Below are positions 1 through 6,261 of a stretch of 18,787 nt of DNA, one piece after another; position 1 is the stretch's first letter, and each line of letters opens with the position of its first letter. Below the pieces are notes generated by a model. That model made no database searches, was not told where the DNA came from, and saw nothing but the letters and a program-made list of their open reading frames with translations. The DNA lies in contig JAZRLQ010000148.1 in assembly GCA_045646925.1 (NCBI GenBank), positions 1 through 18,787 on the forward strand, written 5' to 3'. The translations under genes were made by a program, and so were the position numbers. This DNA is from QALR01 sp045646925. GTDB taxonomy: Bacteria; Bacillota; Clostridia; Oscillospirales; CAG-272.

Positions 1-2
1 TA

Positions 3-299
3 TTGGTCGGCGTTTTGGGACTGACGATTTCAGGCATATTCCTGATCGCTGATTGCATATTCTCTCAGGTTATCACGTTTGAAACAGGTGGCGATTATAT
101 TACCTTTTACAGAGGCTCCGTCCATACAAATCTTTACGTAAACGGGGAAGAGCGCGACAGTATTTCCCTCGGTTATCATCTGGAAGCAAAACTTTCCGAC
201 GGAACGAAGGTGAATGTCGCACTTGGAAAATATTCTGCTCGCTTTATATTTTCAAACGGTCATCCTTCGATGGACATTTCCGTGATGAATAAAGGATAA
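3..299 (+). CDS. C-terminal part of a membrane-anchored hypothetical protein (5' end outside window)
   Basis: The open frame runs in from the left edge and ends at TAA 297-299, so the true start is probably upstream of the window. The visible 98 residues begin with a hydrophobic stretch (about residues 1-22, VGVLGLTISGIFLIADCIF) that looks like one transmembrane helix. A polar, probably beta-rich segment of about 75 residues follows, with GGDYITFYRG, LYVNGEE and LSDGTKVNVALGKYSA. This fits a small protein with a cytoplasmic N-terminal part (not visible), one helix and an exported C-terminal domain. I do not recognise the family and assign no function. A hairpin terminator follows within 10 bases. 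Confidence 0.6.
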   Translation: MVGVLGLTISGIFLIADCIFSQVITFETGGDYITFYRGSVHTNLYVNGEERDSISLGYHLEAKLSDGTKVNVALGKYSARFIFSNGHPSMDISVMNKG

Positions 300-305
300 T
301 AAATA

Positions 306-345
306 CCCCCAACGGAATTTTCGAATAAATCCGTTGGGGGATATT
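306..345 (+). terminator. Rho-independent terminator after the first gene
   Basis: An 11-bp perfect stem, CCCCCAACGGA (306-316) with TCCGTTGGGGG (330-340), encloses a 13-nt loop and is followed by ATATTTTA. The T-tract is short and interrupted. It sits 7 nt after the stop of the rightward gene and 85 nt beyond the stop of the leftward methyltransferase, so it could also act on leftward transcripts. Confidence 0.75.
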
Positions 346-424
346 TTATGGAATTAAATGCCCTTGATTTCCAATGATTGATTACAATATTTCAAGTATT
401 CCGTCTGAATCAGAAGCTTTACAT

Positions 425-1522
425 TCAAAGACAAACGTACAAATTGATATCCCATGCGGGAACGTACGGGTGCTTACGCAGGTACAGCTTATGATCGGGC
501 ATGATCTCGTGGATCATGAGCGGGAGAGAGAAAAGATCTGCGCTTTTATGATAAAGGGAAACGATCATTTCCGTATCGTTCGCTACGATCGTGCGGAGTG
601 AGCCTTGGATCGCCTCATGCTCAGCTCCCTCGACGTCGTATTTGATGAGAAGTTTTTCGTCTGCATAATCGTTTTGGTTGTCAAGCGCGTCGCATTCGGA
701 GGTGCGGATCTTTGCGCCGTTTTTCGTCTTGCCGACAGAGGTGCCGCCGATAGTCGTGTTTCTGCCCGCGCCGTCCGTCAGAATGACGGTTTCCGTTTTG
801 TCCCATGCGCAGAGCGGACAAGCGTGGATCTCGACACCCTCTACCGTATCCGTATAAGCGGTCAGCTTTGCAAAGGTTTTCGCGGAAGGCTCGAAAGCGG
901 TGATCTTGCGTATCGTCGGATAGTAGGCAAGAGATTCTCTGACAGTATCGCCGTTGTAGGCGCCGAGATCGGCGTAAGCGGTGTAACCGCCCGAGAGAAT
1001 TTCTCTCAAAGCATCGTCCTTTTCCGTATCGGCGTGTCGGAGATAGGAGATATCTCCCGAAAGCTTGTAGGAGATCAGATCGTCGTAGACCTCCTTCGAT
1101 TTCTCGTCCGCCAAAAGATCTCTCACACGATCGAATTTTTCCCGATTCTCAAGATAGAACGCCGCGTCGAAAAGCTCGCCGCCGCAGACGGGAACGTCGG
1201 GAGCGTAAAGCTCGGCTTCCTCCGCCATACCGTAGAATCTCGCCATTACGTCGGGCAGAGAAGAGCCGAAAGCGAGCAAAACGATGAATTTTTCGTATTT
1301 TGCCTTGATCTCGGAGAAGGAAAGAACCTTTTTCCCGTGGAAGCTATGTCCGCGCACGAATCCATCGGAGGCGAAGAAGTCGGCAATCTCGACGCCGATC
1401 GCGTCAAGAACCTCGATGATCTTGTCCGCGCCGTTTCCCATGCCGTACATTACGATGGGGAGCCCCGCGTTCTTCAATCGGTTCCAGAGATTTTTCTCCT
1501 GTGTCAATCTCGTATCAATCAT
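425..1522 (-). CDS. FkbM-family SAM-dependent methyltransferase
   Basis: This 365-aa protein is predicted to transfer a methyl group from S-adenosylmethionine, most likely to a hydroxyl on a sugar or lipid-linked molecule; the substrate cannot be told. Residues about 20-85 form a Rossmann-like unit starting with the glycine-rich VMYGMGNGADK, as seen in front of FkbM domains in polysaccharide loci. The methyltransferase core has motif I ADLGAYNGDT (184-193), the acidic FEP turn (210-212), and the FkbM signature KYDVEGAEHEAIQG (294-307), then YLRKH near the end. The start overlaps the 3' end of the upstream hydrolase by 8 nt and has no clear Shine-Dalgarno (GATCCTCC precedes ATG). Translational coupling is therefore likely. 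The first methionine is retained because the Rossmann beta strand begins only about 20 residues later. No signal peptide is seen, so it should be cytoplasmic. Confidence 0.88.
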   Translation of the reverse strand: MIDTRLTQEKNLWNRLKNAGLPIVMYGMGNGADKIIEVLDAIGVEIADFFASDGFVRGHSFHGKKVLSFSEIKAKYEKFIVLLAFGSSLPDVMARFYGMAEEAELYAPDVPVCGGELFDAAFYLENREKFDRVRDLLADEKSKEVYDDLISYKLSGDISYLRHADTEKDDALREILSGGYTAYADLGAYNGDTVRESLAYYPTIRKITAFEPSAKTFAKLTAYTDTVEGVEIHACPLCAWDKTETVILTDGAGRNTTIGGTSVGKTKNGAKIRTSECDALDNQNDYADEKLLIKYDVEGAEHEAIQGSLRTIVANDTEMIVSLYHKSADLFSLPLMIHEIMPDHKLYLRKHPYVPAWDINLYVCL

Positions 1523-2168
1523 GGAGGATCACACGGAAGTCGGGATGGTTGTAGATGGTGCGCGCGATGATGGAAATACCGACAGACTTGGGATGTACGC
1601 GGTCGCCGGAGAGGATATAGCCGGAGCCGGTCTTCAGATATTCGTCGAATACTGCCTGCACGTCGATGTAGCCGACGTTGTATTTTTCAGCGAGAGCCTT
1701 GTATTCTGTGTTGATCTCGTCTACCATTTTTCTCATGGGATCCTCGCGGTTATTGTCGAGGAAGTAGGGGGAAATGATCACGGGTACCGCGCCGGTCGCG
1801 AGAGTTTTGAGGATCATCTGTTCCATATTTTCACCGGAGCCCTTCGGGTAGATCAGCGTCTGCGAGAATTTGGAGCCGTCGAAGTGGCGCCATGCATCGT
1901 TTACACCGATCATCATAAATACGTAATCGGGCTTGTACGCGAGAACGTCTTCATCGAAACGGTCGAGAAGCATTTTCGTCGTGTTGCCGCTGATCGCAGA
2001 GTTGAGGTAACGGATATTGTGCGTGGGGAAATCTGCCCAGGTATCAACGAAAATACGGGAAACGTAGCTCGAACCCATCTTGCCGAAGCCGTCTCCGACA
2101 GGGCGCGCTCTGTCGCAGTCAGTAATACTGTCACCGGTGAACATAACGGTTTTGATTTGATTATTCAT
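1515..2168 (-). CDS. SGNH/GDSL-family hydrolase (probable esterase)
   Basis: This 217-aa protein carries all four SGNH blocks in order. TGDSITD near the N-terminus holds the nucleophile Ser14, SGN (60-62) the oxyanion glycine and GVND (88-91) the block III Asn90. GDRVHP near the C-terminus supplies the Asp189/His192 pair. Length and spacing fit a complete single-domain enzyme of this family, which cleaves acyl or acetyl esters. There is no signal peptide, so it probably acts in the cytoplasm on small or imported esters, for example acetylated sugars. The AAGGAG at 2179-2184 (leftward) fixes the ATG. It is the first gene of a two-gene leftward operon with the FkbM methyltransferase, which suggests both act on the same carbohydrate-like substrate; that link is inferred from gene order only. 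Confidence 0.92.
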   Translation of the reverse strand: MNNQIKTVMFTGDSITDCDRARPVGDGFGKMGSSYVSRIFVDTWADFPTHNIRYLNSAISGNTTKMLLDRFDEDVLAYKPDYVFMMIGVNDAWRHFDGSKFSQTLIYPKGSGENMEQMILKTLATGAVPVIISPYFLDNNREDPMRKMVDEINTEYKALAEKYNVGYIDVQAVFDEYLKTGSGYILSGDRVHPKSVGISIIARTIYNHPDFRVILHD

Positions 2169-2210
2169 GATAGAAGATCTCCTTATCTCTATATATTCTT
2201 TACAAGAATT

Positions 2211-2238
2211 ATTATAACAATTATTTGATTATTGTCAA
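2211..2238 (-). promoter_or_regulatory. SigA-type promoter of the SGNH hydrolase / FkbM operon
   Basis: Read leftward: TTGACA (complement of 2233-2238), a 16-nt spacer, then TATAAT (complement of 2211-2216) preceded by TGT, an extended -10. Both hexamers match consensus. The leader to the start codon would be about 35 nt. Confidence 0.85.
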
Positions 2239-2256
2239 TAAGTTGAAAATTTTTTA

Positions 2257-2285
2257 TTGAAAAAAGATAAAAGCTATGATATAAT
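2257..2285 (+). promoter_or_regulatory. SigA-type promoter of the coiled-coil gene
   Basis: TTGAAA (2257-2262), 17-nt spacer, TATAAT (2280-2285) with TGA in front (extended -10). The TTG of the -35 box is also the first possible in-frame start codon of this reading frame. The real start must therefore lie downstream, at ATG 2320. This promoter is divergent from that of the SGNH hydrolase; the two -35 boxes lie 18 nt apart. Confidence 0.85.
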
Positions 2286-2319
2286 AAAAGAGACAAGTAT
2301 TTTGACGGAGGATTTACTC

Positions 2320-3987
2320 ATGAGCGCAACAAAAGAATTCGGTTTCCGATCTTCGGTCGGAGGATATCATAAGGGTGATGTCAACACCTATATCACCAGA
2401 CTCGCAAAGGATATCTCAAAGCAGAATGAAGAATGGGAAATAGAACGCGGACAGTTCCGCAGGGAAATTCAGCATGAACGCGAGGAAGCGAGAAAAAGCG
2501 AGCGACTTCGTGAGGAATTGACTTGTCAGTATCTGGATGCCCTCTCGAAGATCGACACCATGATGGAGCATTTATCCGCCGAACAGCAAAAGAACGAGGA
2601 GCTGATGGCGGAAAAGGAAAATAACCTTCAGCGCATGGAAAAGCTTGCGGACTTCGATCTGACGAAGGAAGCGCTCGCAAGAGCAAAGGTCTCGCTCTCT
2701 CTTGAGCAGAAGCGAGTCAGCATTCTGCAAAAGGAAAAAGAGAATCTGAGCTCCCGTCTGGCAACGATGGAAGCCTCTCTGAATAATTCGAAGGATACCG
2801 TTACCTCCAAAATCAGAGACAACAAGATCCTCTCAGCAGAAAACGATGCCTTGAAGGCGCAGCTTGAAGCGACAGATATGATCATTTCCGCTTCAAAGGA
2901 GATTCTTGCGACGGAAAAACAGCGCGCGGAGGCTTGGAACGCCAAAACGGACGCTCTTTACGCGCAGATCGCTTCGCTTGAAAAAGAGCTTGCGAAAGCT
3001 AAAGAAAGACAAACAAGCTCCACTGCCGCGATCAACGACGTCAAGAGCAATCTCGGCAACGCAAGAGCGGCTTTGAATCAGACCAAGCAGACACTTGCAG
3101 CCGAGCAGAACAAGAACGCGACTCTCGTGAAGGAAAAGAACGCGCTGGAGGCAGAGATCGCCAAATTGAAAAAAACGTTGGATGAGATCGAAGCGCTCCA
3201 GAAGGATATACAGACGAATCTCTCCGCAGAGCAGAAAAAGAACGCCGCTCTGACGGAAGAGAAAAATGCATTGACAAAAGCCAATGAGACGACGGCTTCC
3301 GAATTGAAGGAAATCAAGGCGATTGCGGCAAAAAACGCCGAAGCGCTGACCGCTGAACGCGCCCAAAACACAGAGCTTGCAAAGGCAAACGAGGCGCTCA
3401 CCGCAGAGCTGAACGCCATGAAGTCGGCGGAAACGGCATCTGCCGAAGCACTGACGACTGAACGCGACCGAAATGCCGAGCTTGCAAAGGCAAACGAGGC
3501 GCTCACCGCAGAGCTGAATGCCATGAAGTCGGCGGAAACGGCGTCTGCCGAGGCGTTGATGACCGAACACGCCCAAAACACAGAGCTTGCAAAGGCAAAC
3601 GAAGCACTCACCGCAGAGCTGAACGCCATGAAGTCGGCGGAAACGGCGTCTGCCGAGGCGCTGACCGCTGAACGCGATCGAAACGCAGAGCTTGTAAAGG
3701 CAAACGAAGCGCTCGCCGCAGAATTGACCGCCGTCAAGGAGGCTCTGGACAAGGAGCAAAAGGACACTACGAAGACCGCGGAATTGGAAGCGGCTCTCGC
3801 AGAGAAAGCGGAAAAGCTTCTTGCGCTCGAGGCAGAGATCGAAAAGCTTCGCGCCGACCTCGTTTATCAGAACAAAGCGGAGCGCGTTGCCTACGCGCAT
3901 ACGAACACCTTCTTTATTATGGAAGAGAAGATGGGCAGATTTTACAGAGACGCTATGTACGCCTCCGAGCAAAAAATTGGTATTTGA
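2320..3987 (+). CDS. DivIVA-like long coiled-coil protein with tandem 35-residue repeats
   Basis: The 555-aa product starts at ATG 2320, preceded by GGAGGA (2307-2312). Residues about 6-30 (FGFRSSVGGYHKGDVNTYI) match the pattern of DivIVA/GpsB-type N-termini (F..+..GY.+.DV..YI), which in this family bind membranes or divisome partners. Almost all the rest is predicted coiled coil, rich in A, E, K, L and N. Earlier degenerate copies of a motif like AEQ.KN..L..EKNAL give way to four near-identical 35-residue repeats (residues 341-480). Thirty-five residues are exactly five heptads, so copy number can change without breaking the coil. A non-repetitive C-terminus ending AMYASEQKIGI follows. A structural role in cell division, polarity or envelope organisation is likely but inferred from the N-terminal motif and architecture. 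It is a single-gene unit with its own promoter and terminator, upstream of smpB. Confidence 0.8.
   Translation: MSATKEFGFRSSVGGYHKGDVNTYITRLAKDISKQNEEWEIERGQFRREIQHEREEARKSERLREELTCQYLDALSKIDTMMEHLSAEQQKNEELMAEKENNLQRMEKLADFDLTKEALARAKVSLSLEQKRVSILQKEKENLSSRLATMEASLNNSKDTVTSKIRDNKILSAENDALKAQLEATDMIISASKEILATEKQRAEAWNAKTDALYAQIASLEKELAKAKERQTSSTAAINDVKSNLGNARAALNQTKQTLAAEQNKNATLVKEKNALEAEIAKLKKTLDEIEALQKDIQTNLSAEQKKNAALTEEKNALTKANETTASELKEIKAIAAKNAEALTAERAQNTELAKANEALTAELNAMKSAETASAEALTTERDRNAELAKANEALTAELNAMKSAETASAEALMTEHAQNTELAKANEALTAELNAMKSAETASAEALTAERDRNAELVKANEALAAELTAVKEALDKEQKDTTKTAELEAALAEKAEKLLALEAEIEKLRADLVYQNKAERVAYAHTNTFFIMEEKMGRFYRDAMYASEQKIGI
3340..3759 (+). repeat. Four in-frame 105-bp tandem repeats (ABAB arrangement)
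   Basis: Units are 3340-3444, 3445-3549, 3550-3654 and 3655-3759. The last 47-60 bases of units 1-3 are almost identical at the DNA level. Units 1 and 3 encode the variant AQNTEL; units 2 and 4 encode DRNAEL. This suggests that a 210-bp pair was itself duplicated. Unit 4 diverges in its second half. Confidence 0.93.
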
Positions 3988-3991
3988 TTAC

Positions 3992-4019
3992 AAGCCGATC
4001 CGTGCAGGATCGGCTTTTC
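3992..4019 (+). terminator. Rho-independent terminator of the coiled-coil gene
   Basis: AAGCCGATCC (3992-4001) pairs perfectly with GGATCGGCTT (4007-4016) around a 5-nt loop and is followed by TTCT. It begins 4 nt after the stop codon. Confidence 0.88.
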
Positions 4020-4042
4020 TGTACAAATTTTGAATAAAAACC

Positions 4043-4071
4043 TTGACATTGCCCAATATTCATGGTATACT
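4043..4071 (+). promoter_or_regulatory. SigA-type promoter of smpB
   Basis: TTGACA (4043-4048), 17-nt spacer, TATACT (4066-4071) preceded by TGG (extended -10). It lies 24 nt downstream of the preceding terminator, so smpB is independently transcribed. Transcription may continue into ssrA, since no clear terminator is seen between them. Confidence 0.87.
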
Positions 4072-4117
4072 GATATGCACGAAAACAGATAAAAGTATCG
4101 GAAAGGAAGAATGGTTT

Positions 4118-4588
4118 ATGGCAGAAAATAAGGGTAAAAAGATCATCGCAGTGAACAGAAAAGCTCGCCACGATTTCTTCGTGGAGGATACTTACGAGGC
4201 GGGCATGGCTCTCTTCGGCACCGAGGTCAAGAGTCTGCGACAGGGAAGCGTCAATCTGAAGGATTCCTACTGTTATATCAAGAACGCCGAGATCTTCTCG
4301 ACGGGGATCCATATCAGTCCCTATGAAAAGGGTAACATTTTCAACCGCGATCCTCTCCGCGAACGCAAGCTGCTTATGCACAAGAAGGAAATTCTGAAGC
4401 TTCACGCGCTCGTCGGTCAGCAGGGATATACGCTCGTTCCCCTCTCGCTCTATTTTTCCGGCAAAAACGTAAAGCTGGAGCTTGGTGTTTGCAAGGGTAA
4501 GAAGCTCTACGATAAACGTGAGGACGCCGCAAAGAAGGCGGAGGCGCGCGATATCGAACGCTACGAACGCGAGCGCTCCAAATATTAA
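4118..4588 (+). CDS. smpB: SsrA-binding protein SmpB
   Basis: SmpB (156 aa, normal length) binds tmRNA and delivers it to stalled ribosomes, mimicking the missing anticodon arm and codon. Family blocks seen in order: N-terminal VNRKARHDFFVEDTYEAGM, then LFGTEVKSLRQGSVNLKDSY, HISPYEKGN, the RERKLLMHKKEI block, and the YTLVPLSLYF strand. The basic tail (KKLYDKREDAAKK to RERSKY) becomes helical in the mRNA channel in known SmpB proteins. GGAAG (4105-4109) lies 8 nt before ATG 4118. An earlier ATG at 4111 is out of frame, and an upstream in-frame TTG coincides with the -35 box, so neither is the start. Its RNA partner ssrA begins 97 nt downstream, a common Firmicutes arrangement. Confidence 0.98.
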   Translation: MAENKGKKIIAVNRKARHDFFVEDTYEAGMALFGTEVKSLRQGSVNLKDSYCYIKNAEIFSTGIHISPYEKGNIFNRDPLRERKLLMHKKEILKLHALVGQQGYTLVPLSLYFSGKNVKLELGVCKGKKLYDKREDAAKKAEARDIERYERERSKY

Positions 4589-4612
4589 GCGTACAAATTT
4601 TTCTGTTTCAAC

Positions 4613-4679
4613 TCGCGCTGGGCGCGAATATCACTTGGACGAAAGTCCAAATATTACTGCAATTATATTCCATAATTGC
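4613..4679 (+). repeat. Small hairpin cluster with ATATCAC linker between smpB and tmRNA
   Basis: Three hairpins follow one another: TCGCGC/GCGCGA (4613-4627), TTGGAC-GAAA-GTCCAA (4635-4650) and GCAATTAT/ATAATTGC (4659-4679). ATATCAC (4628-4634) and the near copy ATATTAC (4651-4657) separate them. It is the same design as the larger cluster after the tmRNA, so it is probably a partial copy of the same repeat family. No T-tract follows any stem, so a terminator role is doubtful. I cannot identify a convincing separate ssrA promoter here. Confidence 0.6.
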
Positions 4680-4685
4680 CCATAT

Positions 4686-5037
4686 GGGCCCGTAAAGGTT
4701 TCGACGGGGATTTTGCAGTACGGTAAGCGAGCCGAGATGTGGTAACTCGTTAAACAACCTCAATTCTAAATATAAACGCTAATAATAACAGATTGGCTCT
4801 CGCTGCCTAATGCAGCGCGTCGCTCCCGTGACCACCGCGACTCGGGACTCGGCGTCACTTAGCGGTAAATGTGCACAGCCCGTTAGCTTTTGAAGCTGTC
4901 ATAAACAAAAAAGCTACCCGATCACAAAGCCTGTTTGCCGGCGTTGCGTGAGGGGAATCCCAAAAGACAAACTCCGCTCGAAGAAAGCTGTATGAATAGA
5001 TTTTCGGACAGGGGTTCGACTCCCCTCGGGTCCACCA
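4686..5037 (+). ncRNA. ssrA: Transfer-messenger RNA (tmRNA)
   Basis: tmRNA rescues stalled ribosomes and tags the incomplete protein for proteolysis. The 5' GGGCCCG (4686-4692) pairs with CGGGTCC (5027-5033, one G-U) to form the 7-bp acceptor stem, followed by encoded ACCA to 5037. GTTTCGACGGGG near the 5' end and the T-arm AGGGGTTCGACTCCCCT near the 3' end are diagnostic. The tag reading frame is read as GCT (4778-4780) to TAA (4808-4810), giving ANNNRLALAA. The stop codon sits in the loop of the perfect hairpin CGCTGC/GCAGCG (4801-4817), the usual helix 5 position. The length, 352 nt, is normal for a one-piece tmRNA. The resume codon is inferred from the conserved LALAA end and could be one codon earlier. 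Confidence 0.97.
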
Positions 5038-5038
5038 G

Positions 5039-5074
5039 AAAAACGACAAAATTCGAAAGGATTTTGTCGTTTTT
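5039..5074 (+). terminator. Terminator of tmRNA
   Basis: AAAAACGACAAAAT (5039-5052) pairs perfectly with ATTTTGTCGTTTTT (5061-5074) around CGAAAGG-type loop sequence. It starts two nt after the mature CCA end and ends in a T-run. The stem is nearly symmetrical in A and T, so it could work on both strands. Confidence 0.85.
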
Positions 5075-5080
5075 CAGTTA

Positions 5081-5226
5081 TATTCGCCGTTGACGAGTTT
5101 TATGCACTTCGTGCGTGATATGTCCTTTGGACGTGATATGCGCTTCTCGCGTTGAAAGTTACAAGGCGAAAATATCACTGCGAAACGAAGTTGAGCAATA
5201 TCACTTTTGCAACGCAAAAATATCAC
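5081..5226 (+). repeat. Structured intergenic repeat with GTGATAT ... ATATCAC inverted modules
   Basis: The left half has GTGATAT at 5115-5121 and 5133-5139; the right half has its complement ATATCAC at 5172-5178, 5198-5204 and 5220-5226. Small hairpins fill the gaps: GCAC-TTC-GTGC (5104-5114), GTCC-TTT-GGAC (5122-5132), GCG...CGC (5140-5150) and TTTTGC-AAC-GCAAAA (5205-5219). An outer pair TTCGCC (5083-5088) with GGCGAA (5165-5170) may close the left part. No open frame fits. The layout recalls interspersed palindromic elements common in gut Clostridia genomes; that comparison is from memory, not a search. Confidence 0.7.
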
Positions 5227-5241
5227 ACCGAGCATATAGAA

Positions 5242-5270
5242 TTGATAAATAGCAAACTTTGTGATATAAT
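5242..5270 (+). promoter_or_regulatory. Promoter of the GNAT acetyltransferase gene
   Basis: TTGATA (5242-5247), 17-nt spacer, TATAAT (5265-5270) with TGA in front. It begins 16 nt after the last ATATCAC of the repeat element. Confidence 0.8.
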
Positions 5271-5314
5271 AGAAAATACATAAGAAATACTTGCGAGAAT
5301 GATTGAGGAGCATT

Positions 5315-5764
5315 ATGATAATTGAACTTGCACATGGAAAGGACAAGCAAGAAATCGCCAAGCTTGATTCCCACATCCAACCCGCGCGTTTGGACGAATG
5401 TATTTGGAACAGTCAGGTTTATGTGCTGAAGGACGATTCCATCAAGGACGGCGGGCAAAACCATAGTCTGAAGGATCCTGTTGTAGGAGTTCTGCGATAT
5501 AGCTTGTTTTGGCAGAGCATACCGTTTTTGGATCTGCTTTATATCGACGAAGCTTATCGCGGAAAAGGCTTTGGGTCCCGAATGATGAGCGAATGGGAGC
5601 AGTCCATGAGGATTCTCGGATATAAGCACGTTATGACGAGCACACAAGCTGATGAAACCGCGTGGCGCTTTTATGAGAAGCTCGGTTACTGCAAGGTCGG
5701 TGGATTTTTGCCGCCGGAGCAGGACGCGGACGAATGGATTTACTTGAAACAACTTGGTGATTGA
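5315..5764 (+). CDS. GNAT-family N-acetyltransferase
   Basis: This 149-aa protein is predicted to transfer an acetyl group from acetyl-CoA to an amine; the acceptor is unknown. Motif A, where CoA pyrophosphate binds, is LLYIDEAYRGKGFGSRMM with R82-G-K-G-F-G87. Motif B is ETAWRFYEKLGY (114-125), followed by a final strand WIYLKQL. ATG 5315 is chosen because GAGGAG (5305-5310) precedes it at short spacing. A TTG at 5303 in the same frame would place the ribosome site inside the gene. It is transcribed from its own promoter right after the hairpin repeat. No terminator is evident before the next promoter at 5801. Confidence 0.92.
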   Translation: MIIELAHGKDKQEIAKLDSHIQPARLDECIWNSQVYVLKDDSIKDGGQNHSLKDPVVGVLRYSLFWQSIPFLDLLYIDEAYRGKGFGSRMMSEWEQSMRILGYKHVMTSTQADETAWRFYEKLGYCKVGGFLPPEQDADEWIYLKQLGD

Positions 5765-5800
5765 AGGGCATTTTGATTTGTGTTGCATGGAATCAAACAC

Positions 5801-5829
5801 TTGAAATAACGATTGGCGTGTGATATAAT
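5801..5829 (+). promoter_or_regulatory. Promoter of the 118-aa protein / TPR / permease operon
   Basis: TTGAAA (5801-5806), 17-nt spacer, TATAAT (5824-5829) with TGA in front. It uses the same GTGATATAAT core as the GNAT promoter. Confidence 0.83.
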
Positions 5830-5868
5830 AAAAACATCAAAGCGTTTTTGAAAGGGAAAGAGGAAAAG

Positions 5869-6225
5869 ATGGATATTCAAATTTACAAAAAGCAATTGCA
5901 GGAAACGGTGATCTTTCCTATGACGGATTATATAAACGATTATGAGGATTGCGGTTTTACGCAAAAGGATATCAAAAAATGCGAAAAACTGATGTTGAGA
6001 TATCTGTTTGCGCTAGAGAAAATGAAGAAGCCCACGGACGAGAAGATCATGAAGCAGGTCAAGGCGTTGGTTCTGGCATTGAATCAGTTGAATGAAAAGA
6101 CGGATTACTGCTTACTGGAAACTGACGAACGTGAGTCTATCTGCGAGATCATTCAGGAAAGCGCAGTTGCTTGCGGCCTTATTGATTCGTCGGATGACGT
6201 CACGGAAGATTGGAGAGAATTTTGA
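5869..6225 (+). CDS. Hypothetical 118-aa helical protein
   Basis: I do not recognise this family. The protein begins MDIQIYKKQLQETVIFPM, has no signal peptide or membrane segment, and looks all-helical, with an acidic C-terminus (SSDDVTEDWREF). ATG 5869 follows AGAGG (5859-5863); a TTG at 5848 in the same frame has no site in front of it. It is the first gene after a strong promoter and lies 36 nt before the TPR gene, so the two are probably co-transcribed. The size and acidic, helical make-up would suit a small cytoplasmic partner or regulator, but nothing in the sequence specifies a role. Confidence 0.75.
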   Translation: MDIQIYKKQLQETVIFPMTDYINDYEDCGFTQKDIKKCEKLMLRYLFALEKMKKPTDEKIMKQVKALVLALNQLNEKTDYCLLETDERESICEIIQESAVACGLIDSSDDVTEDWREF

Positions 6226-6261
6226 GTCTGCCTGAATAAAGAATAAACAAGGAGTAAGATT

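Noticed and set aside
605..2228. Rightward open frames of 321 and 314 aa
   Set aside because: They lie opposite the FkbM methyltransferase and SGNH hydrolase, whose family motifs are complete; the shadow frames show no motifs or start signals.
3340..3759. CRISPR-like array
   Set aside because: The repeats are directly adjacent, 105 bp, in frame and protein-coding, with no spacers.
2893..3972. Large leftward open frames opposite the coiled-coil gene, including a Ser/Ala-rich repeat frame at 3078-3767
   Set aside because: They mirror the low-complexity coding repeats on the other strand. The sense frame has a promoter, ribosome site, a recognisable N-terminal motif and a terminator.
4855..5049. 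Leftward 64-aa open frame containing WTRGESNPCPK
   Set aside because: It is antisense to the 3' part of the tmRNA. This phrase is a familiar artefact of translating tRNA/tmRNA T-arm and acceptor regions backwards; no ribosome site is present.
4686..5240. Integrated mobile element using the tmRNA 3' end as attachment site
   Set aside because: No integrase gene and no duplicate of the tmRNA 3' end were found in the window; the sequence after the CCA end is a terminator and a hairpin repeat.
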